Origin: Callosobruchus maculatus | Taxonomy: Eukaryota > Arthropoda > Insecta > Coleoptera > Chrysomelidae | Reading direction: 5' to 3' | DNA length: 64,000 nt | Assembly: GCA_951848785.1 (NCBI GenBank) | Contig: CATOUR010000008.1 | Location: forward strand, 14,340,001-14,404,000 | Shown: piece after piece, positions 21,651 to 33,060 of the stretch | Numbering within the stretch: the first letter of the stretch is position 1 | Layout: each line of letters starts with the position of its first letter | Translations under genes and position numbers: made by a program | Notes under the pieces: generated by a model | Databases searched by the model: none | What the model was told of the DNA's origin: nothing | What the model saw: the letters and a program-made list of their open reading frames with translations, nothing else

Positions 21651-21709
21651 TAAGTTACGGAGTTTTTTTTCTAAGCTAAATAATCCAGAGCTGAGATTAC
21701 ATGAAAACA

Positions 21710-22240
21710 AATAATTTTCAGGTTACGAAATACAGAACGATCCAAAGCAATACTCGTATGTATGCATCAGAAAATTCTAAGTCCCTTGGTTTCGATAATA
21801 GGCAAGGCAATGTTCGTATGAACCTAAACATGTATTATGCCACTAGGACTTTTTTTACATGTCAATGGATAGTCTATTATGAATACAACAAATTTTCTAG
21901 TTTTGTAACCAAGCCCACCCCCAACCACCCCAATTCCACCTTCATCCGAAAAAGTTGAAAATGATCAGGAACCCCTAAGACGCCAAAAAGGTTTGAGGCA
22001 TATTTGAACTTTTTTGTTTTTTGCTGATTACTCCGCCGCCTGTGCACCGATTTTAAAAATTCAGCTCATCTACTACTGCCCCACAGCACATCACTAACCA
22101 AATTTTATCACAATCCATTCAGCGGCTAATGAGATTACTAGGCTCGCGACACAGCCAGATAGACCGACGCGACGGAAATGAGTGACGTGGATTTACATTA
22201 TGTATATATCACAAAACGCAGCTTCCCTTTCTATCAAGAG
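21710..22240 (+). mobile_element. R-family DNA element, copy 2 (truncated)
   Basis: The segment starts inside the family, at the word AGAACGATCCAAAGCAATAC. It continues with TAGTCTATTATGAATACAAC, GATCAGGAACCCCTAA and ACAATCCATTCAGCGGCTAA to GAGTGACGTGGATTTACATT. Both terminal TACTTCCCACAC repeats are missing. Confidence 0.7.
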
Positions 22241-22244
22241 ATTG

Positions 22245-23305
22245 TATATTAAATTTAGGTTGTTACAGATTGTTGTGGTTGTTATTCATATCCTTATGTT
22301 ATAAGAATATGATACAATGAAATTAATTGTGGAGCATTGAAGCCATCTACTTTAAATGGTAGGAACTTTCTTGTGCCGCCAAGCGACTCCTAGTACCATT
22401 TATAAATTGAGTATACAAGCGTATTCTAGTTTCGATCTGATATATGATGACCATAAAGTTGATAGTGAGTCGGTTCGGCTACAAACTGCAACTCCTACAG
22501 TTACTATTGGTATCCTATTCCTAGCAACTTGCTAATAATAAACCTATAACCGAGATGCTTCATTAATCTTTTTGGGTGATATATTTTTTTCTCTTTTCAA
22601 TGTACAAAATTCTTTAGCGGTAGTTTTGAAGTGCCCATGAGGCTGCTATTCTGGTATCAGCATTATGTTATAGCAGTCTCATTTGCGGTAAATGTAAAAT
22701 GTTTTTGAATACGCAGTTACAGCCATAGTTCGTACTCTTTTTGTGTATATTTACTGCAAATAAATAAATGAATAAATATGGTAAGAGAAGGTAAGTAACC
22801 CGAATAATAATAGTGTAAGAAGACCACAACTACTCGAGTGTACGCCACTGTCAATATCCATTAGGAATAGAAAAGACTTTAAATAGGTGCTAAACGATAC
22901 CCACTTAACTTTTTGAAGGACGTTACTGTAGCTTACTGCTTTTTAACACATCAATTAGTAGTTCGTCTCTAAAACCCTTGGCTATGATTTTTCATAGACT
23001 TCTTACTGTATGCGCTCTTTTAAACTAGACTTGTTAAAAGTTCTCCTTTGTTGTCTCCGAACTGAGTATTAGGTAATTTGAGGAAGCAAATACTGCATTG
23101 AGTGTTGGAAAGGTTGTTCATGATTCAAAATTCTATACGTTATTTTAAATCAGTGTACCTATGAATGAAAAAGATATCTATTTATTTCCACAAAGAGGGA
23201 GGAAGCAGCTAGATATCATATACAGTGTGTCCCAGCTAAAATTTGCCACCCACCTTATCCTTGAGGTGATACAAAAAATTAAAATACATCATTGTGCCAT
23301 CAACC
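22245..23305. other. No recognised gene
   Basis: AT-rich DNA. CAGTGTGTCCCAGC near 23224 resembles the end of the CAGGGTGTCCC palindromic class, but no partner end was found. Confidence 0.4.
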
Positions 23306-23529
23306 CCCTCAACTAGGGATTCATCAAGTCAAGTAGCTTGAGCTTTTTCTTAAATATTTGACTTGAAAGCTCAAGCTTTTGAAAATTTGATATTTGACTT
23401 GACTTGATTTTCGATCTGAACTACTTGACTTGATATCAAATAAAATCAAACAACTTGATATTACTTGATATCGATCTGTAAAATGCGAATCGAAGCGTTA
23501 AAATAGGGGAACCACCGAGGTTACGACAG

Positions 23530-23997
23530 CAAGCAGGCACCCGATGACTTTAAAACATTAAAGCCAACCGACACGACAGAATGGTCGTTAATTGAACGAA
23601 TTTGCCAAGACTTTAATGTTTTTAAGAGTCATTTTTCAAGAGTCATTTTTGCATTAATGTGCTGCTCGATAGACTAGATTCGTGGACTATGGAACTTGAC
23701 AATAAACCTGATCAAGATGAAACCGATGAACATATTATAAATAGTATTCAAGCGGCAAGGGACAGTACTGAAGATATTTTAGAATGGTGGAAAAGACACG
23801 AATGTATTTTTTCAAACCTTACCGCAATGGCCAAAGACCTTTTGTAAACGCCAGCTTCTTTAGCTCCAGTTGAAATGCAGTTTTCTAGTGCTGCCTTAGC
23901 TCTTACCGAAACAAGAAATCAATTAGGTGATAACTCCGTTAGAAGTCCTATGTGTCTCATATCATGGATGGCAAATGAGGATATTAAATTCTTTTAA
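23530..23997 (+). pseudogene. hAT transposase C-terminus (dimerisation domain)
   Basis: The conceptual protein includes KPTDTTEWSLIERICQDFNV upstream, then DILEWWKRHECIFSNLTAMA at residues 38-57 of the frame 23659-23847. One TAA stop follows LL. After it come PVEMQFSSAALALTETRNQL, SWMANEDIKFF and the true stop at 23995-23997. This is the hATC dimerisation domain: WWK, then A-P-V-E-R-x-F-S-S-A-G and a final L-x-x-W. Here R of V-E-R is M and G after SSA is A. The catalytic RNase H-like fold is deleted. Frameshifts precede 23650. Confidence 0.85.
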
Positions 23998-23999
23998 CT

Positions 24000-24262
24000 T
24001 CTGTCATTGCTCTGGTCATTATTAGCCTCGTTCTCTGTGTAGGCTTTGTTACTGTTTCCCGGCGCCACTCTAGGAACAACACTGTTAATTAGAAGCCAAC
24101 AGTGAAGGCTCAGGTGGGGATTCTTCGCTGAGCTTTTTTTATGGATATTTATTTTTGATTGAAAAAACAAGAAATAAACTTCCGCCTGTAACGAGAGTCG
24201 AACCCGGGACCTTCCGGTCACGAGCCCTCCACTCTAACCATTGAGCCAACCCACCCCCATTT
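24000..24262 (-). repeat. tRNA-derived SINE inside the hAT element
   Basis: On the minus strand a tRNA-like head lies at 24188-24258. It has an A box TGGCTCAATGGTTAGAG and a B box GGTTCGACTCT, with AAGGTCCCGG between anticodon arm and B box. The anticodon stem does not pair well, so this is not a working tRNA gene. A body of about 190 bases follows towards 24000, containing TGGCGCCGGGAAACAG. Pol III would transcribe such a SINE from the internal boxes. The exact ends and target duplication are not resolved. Confidence 0.65.
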
Positions 24263-24892
24263 GAGAGTGTTGTTTTTCTATGTTTTTCTATGTATTATTG
24301 TCAGAATTCAGAATATTCCGTATTTTTATTTCATATTATTACATTCATTATTTAACTTAATAAGTTTGTTGGAGTTTTCGTTTTTGGATGCTTTTTTTAA
24401 AAACAAAATTACATTTTTATATACATAGATTTTTATTGTTATTGCGTTTTGGCAGTTAATCAGATTAATATCAAAAAAGAACTATTTTTTCAAGAAAAAT
24501 CAAGTAGTTAGCTTGAAAAACTTGATTTTCAAGTTGCTTGATGTGTAACTACTTGACTTGAATTTTGAAAACAAATACTTGACTTGATATCAAGCCAAGT
24601 CAAATCGTGAATCTCTACGGCCTCAACCCCATCAATCCTTACTTCAAAATCTTACATGACACCACCATACTTGTTATACGTTGCTTAAAAGGGAATTCAT
24701 TGACAAATACCACAGTGTAATCGGATTGAAGATTGATTCACTGTTATTGGAGTTAATAAAAAATATGATGATTATAAAAAAATGAAGTATTATTTTAGGT
24801 TGAGCCAATTTCGTTCCATTACAGACGTACAGGCAGTATTCAAAATATCTCCGCATATTTCTCAACGTCTCCGGGGTCACTGTGGAGACCGT

Positions 24893-24920
24893 CTATATAT
24901 ATATATATATATATATATAG
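24893..24920. repeat. (TA)n microsatellite
   Basis: An uninterrupted run of TA dinucleotides, about 13 units. Confidence 0.9.
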
Positions 24921-24924
24921 AATT

Positions 24925-26680
24925 GGGCTGCGTAATATAAACTTTGTATTTCAAATTACCTCATTAAAAAAGGCGAATATCCCCTGTACGTCTGTATTGA
25001 ACAAAATTGCTCCCATTTGGTATCTTTCTTACGATAATATTTCGGGTAATGAATATATTACGTTATTTTGATAATCAGGATCTCATGATATGAGAAGTTA
25101 ATTTTTTACAATTGAAGACATTACAAGTTTAACAGTGATTAACTGTACATATCAAATAATACTTAACCAAAACTAGGCATACATATATTTCATAAAATTT
25201 GACGTAGAAACCAAACACTAAAATTTATAAAATGAAAATCTAAAAGAGTCAAGGTTAATGTTATTAAAGATTCTGCAAATCCGCGTGAGAGGGTTGTGCA
25301 TAGCGTAATGAGTGGGATATGTCGGTATAAAGAACAGAAAGTTATTGTGAGGTGTACAAGAGGCAACAAAGTATGTGGGATCCAAACTTAAATAATAAAT
25401 ATACAAAAGATAACAACAACAAGAAAGGCAACTGTATAGTGAACGATCTAGCCAAGAATGCTGCTGACCAAAGAATTTTAGGACCATCAGATCTTTCTGG
25501 AATGTCAGCAACCGCAGTTGCCAAAAACCCCATCATCAATAAAATTGTAAATTCAATTTCTCATTTATAATTTGCATCTGATGTATACTCGGATGTGAGT
25601 CGTTTGTGAATATCTTTTAGACAGGCTTTTTGTCATAACTGGTGTATAGGAAACACGAAAATAGAGGAAATCGAAAAATCTCAAATTTTCGTCTTGGTGT
25701 ATGTACGGTCTCTAAAATTTTGGAAAAAAATCATTCGTCTTCAAACTAATCTATTTGAGGTTCTTGAGATAAAGTCTTCACTTGCAGTACTTTATTGGAC
25801 AATGGAAATAAGTCACATGACTTTTTGTGAGTCCTAAAGCTCTGCGGTTATAATACTTCTTTTTCCTATGACTTGAGAAGGATAAGCATATCGAGGATTA
25901 GAGGGATATTATAATGACCTCATTCATTGCCGATGGTTAGATCTCCGGTTCATCCCCAGTCGACGCCCTAATACGAATAAAATAAAATATCCCCAAGGAT
26001 CAACGGCGGGCGCGAACTGCTGACGCGCCACCGAGCATAAAAATTGCCTTTTTCTTACCACCACACAATCAGAAACTATATCTACAGCCTTAGTCCAGTA
26101 GACAGAATGATTAAAACAACTTTATTCAGCAACATTTTTTTTATGATAATAAGTGGCAGTTTATTATACAAACTCATTTTCAAACTTTCAAATCTTCAAA
26201 CTATTCGAATTCGTTGTCTATTGCAGAAGCCCAGGGAAGTTTAGAATTTTCTGATGCATACCTGGAAATTGTTGAATAGACTTCAATGAAATTCCGAGTC
26301 GCTAGTTGTTGTTCATACATTTGAGTATTTCAATTTGTTTAAGTTCTTTGGACTCCATTTCAGAAAAAATGACATGTGATATATCGTTTTAGACATAAAG
26401 ACTCATTCTCTTTAAACTGGTGCTATCAAATTTATATGCTGTATCACATTTTTTTGTGTACCTCCCACCTTTTCGACTCGAAAGGACCTTTATTAATTCA
26501 AGTTGGCCAAATTTAGGAGCAATCGCTTGAGGCGTTTTTGAGTAATCGTTGGAGAACGAAATCGCGGACGTACAGTTGGACATTAAAAAACCAGTTTTCC
26601 GATTCTTTTCAAACTTGGTCACTATAAAAAGATTATCATTAGAAACATAAATCTAGCTTTTGGTCCCGCTGCGATGATAA
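24925..26680. other. No recognised gene
   Basis: Several open frames under 100 codons lie here, including a plus frame at 25352-25570 and minus frames at 25218-25539 and 26389-26622. None shows a recognised domain or a coding context. They are regarded as unsupported. Confidence 0.4.
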
Positions 26681-26689
26681 AAAAATGTA

Positions 26690-27788
26690 ATCAAGTTGAT
26701 TGACTCAGTACTTCCCACCCATTCCGATGATACCAGTTGCATTATTTTCCCATAGTAAGATGCTATAGTCTAGATCCCCTTGCAATCAAATCATCGCTCG
26801 CCCGACCGCCAAAAAGTGTGTTATTCTACTGTATACTTCTTTCCCAGGTCAACGGACAATGTTCGGGTGGACCTAAAAAAGTGCATTATACCGCTAGATT
26901 TTTTCTCTCAGATCAATTGACAGCATGAGTACAACAAATTTTTGAGTTTTACAACCCCCCCCCCCAGAATCACCCCAATTTCACCTCCACCCAAAAAAAA
27001 AAAATTGAAAATGATCAGGAACCCCTAAAACGTGTAAAAACAAAGTTTGAGGTGTATTTATTTTTTTATTTTTTTTATTATTGCCGCGTGACTACTGAAA
27101 CGGTTCCCAAAAACCATCTATCCTCGTCATGATAATAAATCTGTGTCGAAATGTCATTAAATTCTATTCAAAAGTTTCCACGTTACACAATATAGAACGA
27201 TCTGAAGTAATACTCGTTTGTATTCTGTATATGTACATCAGTAAGTTCTCCAAGTCCTTGGTTTCTGTAATCGGCAAGGCAATGTTTGGATGGACCTAAA
27301 AAAGTGTATTATACCGCTAAGTCTTTCTTTCTCAGGTCAGTAGACAGCCTATTATAAGTACAACAAATTTTTCAGATTTTCAACCCCCCACCCCCCAACC
27401 ACCCTAATTTCACACCCAGCCCAAAAAAGTAGAAAATGATCAGGAACCCCTAAAACGCCTAAAAACGTGGTTTGAAGAATATTTGAAATTTTTCGTTTTT
27501 TACTAATTAGTCTGCCGCCCATAAACCCATTTTCAAAATTGTAGCGACATTACCTACTACGACCCCACACCATATCGCTACCCAAATTTCATCAAAATCC
27601 ATGCAGTGGTTACTGAGATTAGGAGGCTAGAAAAACGCCAACAGACAGATAGACCGACAGACCGACGGAAATGAGTGACGCGGATTTTCGTTATTGTAGA
27701 CATCATAAAACGCCCAAAAAGTATACTATCTCAAAATTGAAAATTTTCGCGATCACAATACTCCCCTCACCTATCGGTGTGGGAAGTA
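26690..27788 (+). mobile_element. R-family DNA element, copy 3 (both ends present)
   Basis: The left end TACTTCCCACCC at 26709 is preceded by the conserved ATCAAGTTGATTGACTCAG. The right end CTATCGGTGTGGGAAGTA finishes at 27788, so the ends are short inverted repeats. The interior carries the family words in order: GTGTGTTATTCTAC, AGTACAACAAATTTT, GATCAGGAACCCCTAAAACG (twice, near 27016 and 27440), ATAGAACGATCTGAAG, CAAAATCCATGCAGTGGTTA and a CAGACAGATAGACCGAC tract near 27642. The doubled block means this copy carries an internal duplication of roughly 420 bp. No protein is encoded. Confidence 0.7.
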
Positions 27789-27794
27789 AAAGGG

Positions 27795-28485
27795 CTGGGG
27801 GTTGGGGGTGGGGGTAAGTCAAAACATAATGTCATATCGTCAAATTCGAATGCTACCACAATTTGTATGCTTTCTTATGTCGAAACGTTACTGCGTAGGC
27901 AGCAAAATTTTCAAAATGGCGGAATAAAAATTCATTACGTATAGCAAATTTACGAAACTTCAAATGGCAGTACCTGTCACAAAAATGATCCAAATAATTT
28001 CAAACTTTACTGACGTAAAGAGATTTTAGGTGCGCGTTTGGTGCAAATCTATGATTTAATGGGGAGGATGGCGGGGATTACTCGGCAAAATAATAATATT
28101 ACATAGCATTTTCTTTTCAGAAAATGAGTCAGAAGGTGATTTTACCTTGGAAATGATACCTCGCAAGTTGATTTCCCCTCCTTATCGGGGAAATGAAAAA
28201 GAAACGGTACAATATAAAAACCGCTCACCTTCTGATTTTGAGTACTATAGGGACCCGCGATCATTTTCAATTTTTTTTAAGTGATTAAACTGAGCCGAAA
28301 TAGGATTGTGTTTCGGATAGGGTGGTTGAGAAACCCCGAAACATTTCATCACCCTTTGAAGATTGATACTGGTAATATAATTTGTTTCTAAATATCAGAA
28401 AATCGGCATGTCATGTGATTAGGATACCAGTTAAGGATTGCAGAATAAAAAATGTTTTGTTCTAATTTCTACGGAAAGAAATGTG
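27795..28485. other. No recognised gene
   Basis: Unique-looking DNA between two R-family segments; no supported frame. Confidence 0.4.
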
Positions 28486-28489
28486 AGAA

Positions 28490-28610
28490 ACGGAAAACAA
28501 AAGGATCTCAGACTATAGATTTGTGCTATAGGAAAATAACAAACAAATGGTATCACCGTAATGTGCGGCAAGCAACGAATTTGTTGGCGGCAAGTATTAG
28601 GTCAACCAAA
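28490..28610 (-). repeat. R-family left end in inverted orientation
   Basis: Read on the minus strand: GCACATTACGGTGATACC, then a TTTTCCTATAGC-type word and TATAGTCTGAGATCC. This is the left-end block of the R family facing the copy at 26690-27788. It may be a separate fragment or the far end of a composite. Confidence 0.6.
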
Positions 28611-28867
28611 TTTTAGAATTTGTACTAGTAGCACCTAAAGTCGTAGCAGTTCAGTTCACGTTACTATATTTTTGCTAGTAAACCTCAATATTGTGAGAGA
28701 AGATGAAAATAAACATTACCGAAAGCTTCGCTGTTAACACCAGAGTATCTTTTGTGCACTAACCCCTGTTTTTTTTTCTTCAAAATTTCGGGGCCGAAAT
28801 CCAGTATTTCCTCCGCTTCTTAAACAGTTTCCTTGATACCATTTAGGTGCGCCTGTCTAGATTTAGG

Positions 28868-28918
28868 ACTGAATGCATGAATGAATGAATGAATGAATGA
28901 ATGAACGAATGAATGAAA
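28868..28918. repeat. (GAAT)n microsatellite
   Basis: About ten GAAT/TGAA tetranucleotide units with one change to GAAC. Confidence 0.9.
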
Positions 28919-28919
28919 T

Positions 28920-29230
28920 GAGAGGGGCTTTCTGGCGATAAGAGGCACCAGTACATAGGCCCACAAGTCCCTTTGCACCTCTCCCCACTTTAGTTCCCAA
29001 GTCCAGCAAAGGTGAGGAATGGTCTTGTGTCATGCGCATTCTGTGTCTTCAGGGGTCAAGGGTTCTTGAACCTAGTATATTCTGCATTTGATACCCAAGA
29101 GTATCTCAGCGACATAGAATGTGTGAGGATTCCTCCTCCTTGCCACAGCGTGCACACGTCGCGTCGGCACGCTTGCTACCCCCATCACATATAAGTGACG
29201 TCTGAGGGTGTCTACGACTAGGATTAAGAA
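28920..29230 (-). pseudogene. I/R1-type retrotransposon C-terminal scrap
   Basis: The minus strand is homologous at DNA level to the 3' coding end of 40829-41926 (minus). Shared words include GGTTCTTGA, TATCTCAGCGACATAGAATG against TTTCACAGCGACACAGGATG, and CACATATAAGTGACG against CACAAACAAGTGACG. The frame RRHLYVMGV is visible, as in the intact copy's RRHLFVMRV. Only the zinc-knuckle end remains, with frameshifts. Confidence 0.65.
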
Positions 29231-29234
29231 CTAA

Positions 29235-29745
29235 ACAACTAGTTACATTCGGTTGAGGATCTAGGTTGTTTAACACCGAACGAGGATTTGTCGACTGGAC
29301 TATTTACGTCTGTACCAGGAAGGCCCACAATCAAGCCTAACGGGCCTTGTGTTATCTTAATATTTCATTTTTTTATCCGGGTGCGACTTTTTATTGCTCT
29401 TTGAACACCCACTTTGAATGTGTTTTTTGTGTGGGGCATCTACCGCAGCGGAGAAAATTCTGGTGTGCATCATCTCATTTCCCAGATTTATTTATCGGTA
29501 TCTTGTGTATTCTTGCTCAGTGGTTTATTTATACCTTGTTATCACAATTGATGGCAGCAAAGGAATGCAAGCTGAGCAAAAGTAATGTTGTTACGCGCCC
29601 TTAAAACAAATCTACTACAGGTTCACAAAGATCAGTATATGCATGGGCTATGGATGAGTGTCTCTAAGCCACTTAGGTATCTGCATGCTGTGGGTGCCAT
29701 CATTTGTGGTAATAAATTATAGTAGCTATAGAAATGCACAGCCAG
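29235..29745. other. No recognised gene
   Basis: No supported features. An 85-codon plus frame at 29347-29604 shows no known domain. Confidence 0.4.
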
Positions 29746-29847
29746 ATAACATCAACGCTGTGATCCGCAGAGATTTGTATTGGCTCCGACATTGTTTCTG
29801 CTTCACATCAATGATCTATTCTCTATAGTACTACAAACCCAATCCCG

Positions 29848-30170
29848 CAGTGTGACCAGATTTTATTTAGGAAATCTATCAGATTTATTGGTGAAATCTA
29901 CCAAAACCTACCCAAAAGCCCAAAAGGTGCTATGATTATCTCAAGAGCAAAAAAATAAAAGGTGCTACGATTTTCTGAAGAGCAAAAAAACTCAGTACAT
30001 TCTAAAGTGAGTCAATGATTCTTTAAAAAGGGACATTTTTTTAAAAATTATGCTAACAATAAGAGCGTAAAACTACCAAAACTTACCAAGAAATTCTCCC
30101 TACCAAGTTTTGGCATCAAGTTCTCAAAAACTACCAAAAAAGTAGAAATCTACCACATCTGGTCACGCTA
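29848..30170. mobile_element. 323-bp MITE inside the CR1 RT remnant
   Basis: Ends CAGTGTGACCAGAT and (inverted) TAGCGTGACCAGATG are hAT-like in form. The interior has ACCAAAAC and AAATCTACCA words repeated near both sides. A clean 8-bp duplication was not found; AAACCCAAT and AAACCAAT on the two sides are only a near match. Confidence 0.6.
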
Positions 30171-30401
30171 AACCAATGACCAGTAATGGTCGAGCTTGAA
30201 CACGTAAAGCTGGCAGCAGCTGCTGCGCTATCAACGGACCTGGAGACCATTACTGCTTGGGGACTCAAGAATATGGTTAAACTCAACGCTTCCAAGACTA
30301 TACATGATCAAATTAAAAGTGCTCAAGCGTGCACCCGTTTGTAATGAACAATCAGGCGCTGACAAGAAGTCACTCATTCAAGCTTATAGTATAGTCAACA
30401 G

Positions 30402-31172
30402 TAGGGATGGGACATCGAAAGAAATCATCGATGTTGGACATCGCCATCAACATCGACGATCCGCTATTGATAACTACGATATATCGTATTCAAAACATCA
30501 ATGTTTGACCATCGCAAAAACATCGATATATTCGGGTATTGGTGTCCTTCAAATTAAATGTTAGAAATAAATAATGATATGTATTTTACTACTAAGTATT
30601 TCAAATTTCAAAAAACAGCATAGTAAACAGGAAATAATAAAGACCAGAAACTAGCTAAACTAACAAATTTTATTAAATTTTAATAAAAAAAAAATAAGTT
30701 TTGGTTGTCTATTTCCTTTTTCAAATTGCTTTGCAACTTTAGCGAATTTGATAAGATGAAATCAATCAATGTCAAATATCATCTCAAATCAATTTGAAAT
30801 AGGACAAACAAAAAACAATTCACATAGAAAACTCCATTGTGAGGATGTGAGCCGAGGTTTTTATCAATTTGCCAAATCTAGTAGCTTGTGATTATACCCC
30901 CCTCCCATAAATTCGTAATGAAACCCAAAGCGCCTTCAATTTGTATTTTAAATCATGGGGCAAAACCGAAGACGAAGACCAGAAAACTGCAGACTCGCTA
31001 AGTTTACTTTTTTGTATATTTTCAATTTGTAATTGAAACTTTTAAGAAAACATCGATGCAAATTTTTAAAAACATCGATGTTTTCATCGATGGTTCAAGT
31101 TAACAACATCGATGGTAAAAACATCGATCATCGAACGTGAAACATCGATGTTTTCCAAACATCCCACCCCCA
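30402..31172. mobile_element. 771-bp non-autonomous hAT element with exact 8-bp duplication
   Basis: The element starts TAGGGATGGGACATCG and ends CATCCCACCCCCA. It is flanked by a perfect direct duplication GTCAACAG at 30394-30401 and 31173-31180. An 8-bp duplication with TA-G-G-G termini is diagnostic for hAT transposition. CATCGATG or close variants recur near both ends (for example 30427, 31049, 31072, 31087, 31142), as expected for transposase binding sites. No transposase is encoded. Confidence 0.85.
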
Positions 31173-31659
31173 GTCAACAGTACAGAAAACATGGAGTATT
31201 GTTCGCATATCTATGGAGCTGCTGCCGCTACTACCTTAACTATACTTGATGCGGTCCAGAAAAAGGAAATTAGACTAATCGGTGACCCAACATTAACGCG
31301 CCACCTCCAACCTCTTTCTCAATGGTGTGCGGTTGGTGACCTCTTACTTTTCTACCGGTATTCAAACGAAATCTGCTCCTCTGACCTATCATCTGTAATT
31401 CCGGCGCACACGAAGCCTATTAGATGCACCCGCTGGACCACTGCATCTTCTCCCAAGGCGGTCGTTCTCCATACATCCAGAACGGAGCGGTAGCATCACA
31501 CCTTCATTCCCAGAGTGTCCAGGGCTTGAAAAGGACTGCCAGGAGATACATTTATTGAACCTACGAGCGTTGGCCTGTTCAAGTACTGCGTCAACAAAGC
31601 TCCCATAACATAACCTTTTCATAGCAGTTGCGGCACTCTGGTATTTAGGATTTGCCTTC

Positions 31660-32035
31660 GCCGTCCGGTCATTTAAAAAAATGTTTTATGTAAATGTATA
31701 CTGGATCATTGAAGCACAAAAAAGGATCTCCAGGTTGACTGACTTGGTGCTTCTTATGCTCTTTGAGGCTACTCAAAAGACTCTGGAAGAGTTTGGGCTT
31801 AAGTATTTTCGTTTCACGTTTTGGTTGATTACTGTGCTGCCACTGGAGTTATTCCCAAAAATCTATGTACGTTTTTCCACCAAAAAGTTGTGTCGGGCGT
31901 ATAGAAATGCAAAAGCCTCGAAATAATTGCTGAACTTTCATATTTGGCCTCAGAAAGTATAGTAGTGATTCACATTAAGTCAAAGAATTGGCTCAAGGTC
32001 GGTGGTTTGCTGAAACTAGTACACACAGTTACCTC
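31660..32035. other. No recognised gene
   Basis: An 81-codon plus frame (31681-31926) is open but shows no recognised domain. Confidence 0.3.
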
Positions 32036-32040
32036 TCGAT

Positions 32041-32208
32041 CTATACCATTTCCAGCAGTCGGTTCAAGAGGACCAAATTACATTTCTAAACCTTCAATTG
32101 TAAGTCCAAACTGTGAGACGCAATATTACAGCTGACAGTTTGAACTTACAATTGACGCTTTAGAAATATAATTTGATTCTCTTGAAACTACTGCTAGAAA
32201 ATGCATAG
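32041..32208. mobile_element. Small hairpin MITE, member 1 of three
   Basis: Inverted arms contain TTTCTAAA, CAATTGTAAGT and CAAACTG, answered by CAGTTTGAACTTACAATTG and CTTTAGAAAT. Related to hairpins at 35002-35175 and 35298-35430. Confidence 0.7.
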
Positions 32209-32584
32209 TAAGTCAATTTATTTGCTTTATTTCAAACTTTTATAACTGTTATGAGTCATCAGCAAGAAAAACTTGGACGGTTGAACACGTCTAGATATGT
32301 CCAGACAGCTAATCTGGAGAGCAGTGTCGGGGTATACAAAGTTCAACTTCAACAAAACAAAACAAAACAAAATCAAACTATGACCCAGCAATGCTAACCA
32401 TTTATAACGGAGAAGAGTAATTTATCCATTGATAAACAACTCTGGTGAGCCGTAAATGAAAATAAAGATAAAATTGGAAAAACATTGACAGTGGTAAATA
32501 ATTTAAGCTTGTTTCTGGGAAATTTAATTTCATTCATTCTTTCGGTGGGTATGCAAAATACTGACACTTGAATAATTAATTTCT

Positions 32585-33060
32585 AAGCCTTGGGAGGTAT
32601 ACCACAATCTTCCAAGCAGAACTGATAGCCATAGGGTTGGGAGTCAGGGAGTTGAACAAACGATCCCTGACAAACAAGTTAATAAAAATATTTTCAGGTA
32701 GCCAGGCTGCACTGAAAGCATTGACTGCAAAAGAGAACTGTAGTGTATACATCTCCTCAATGAACTTGGAAAAAGGAATAATGTAACTTTGGTATAGGTT
32801 TCAGGTCATAGCGAAGTGGAAGAAAACGAATTTGCCGACACACTGACAAGACGAGGAACTGAATCTGTGTCCATAGGACCAGAACCACTTGCTGGTAGCA
32901 TATTTATATTGAGCGTAAGGTATCGCAGCGACGAAAGGATCCAAAAATTTTCATGTAATGATCTGTATCGAGCGCTTTTTATCGCATACAATCTGCATTG
33001 AAGCAAGAAGAAAATGTTCAAGCAGGAAGAAAAGTTAAAGGTATATAAATGCAAAAGTCG
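32585..33060 (+). pseudogene. I/R1-type RNase H fragment
   Basis: The plus strand encodes FQAELIAIGLGVREL and IFSGSQAALKALTAKE (motifs two and three) near 32608-32735. A frame change precedes NEFADTLTRRGTES and IGPEPLAGS, in the open frame 32816-33001. These correspond to RNase H motif four and the G-P-E-P block of the intact copy at 40829-41926. The motif-three Asp of S-D-S is Gly (SGS) here, so the enzyme would be dead. The 5' part is missing. Confidence 0.7.

Larger units (their letters stand above)
23314..24620. mobile_element. hAT transposon deletion derivative, about 1.31 kb
   Basis: Left end TAGGGATTCATCAAGTCAAG and right end (inverted) TAGAGATTCACGATTTGACT are hAT-style terminal repeats. 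CCTCAAC stands on both sides, at 23307-23313 and 24621-24627, consistent with one side of the 8-bp hAT duplication. Three extra bases (CGG) sit outside the right TAG. Subterminal ACTTGACTTGAT and AAGTCAAGT words are repeated many times at both ends, as expected for transposase binding sites. The interior holds the last part of a transposase gene and a tRNA-derived SINE. Confidence 0.8.
29750..31655 (+). pseudogene. CR1/Jockey-type RT remnant split by two MITEs
   Basis: Three collinear pieces belong to one LINE. Piece 1 (29757-29847) encodes PQRFVLAPTLFLLHINDLFS, the RT block G-V-P-Q-G-S-V-L-x-P-x-L-F. Piece 2 (30171-30393) encodes LAAAAALSTDLETITAWGLK then NMVKLNASKT, the region after the catalytic site. 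Piece 3 (31181-31655) encodes ENMEYCSHIYGAAAATTLTI, then VQKKEIRLIGDPTLTRHLQP and GDLLLFYRYSNEICSSDLSS, the conserved C-terminal block. A frameshift near 31490 precedes GLPGDTFIE. The YADD region is missing at the first MITE insertion. The order and phase show the MITEs arrived after the LINE. Confidence 0.8.

Noticed and set aside
24035..24065. LTR-retrotransposon primer binding site (TGGCGCC word on the minus strand near 24060)
   Set aside because: No LTRs, polypurine tract or gag-pol frames nearby; the word lies within the SINE body.
24188..24258. Functional tRNA gene
   Set aside because: A and B boxes are good but the anticodon stem does not pair and a SINE body follows.
28868..28918. 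Telomere-like repeat
   Set aside because: The unit is GAAT, a tetranucleotide, not the arthropod TTAGG repeat.
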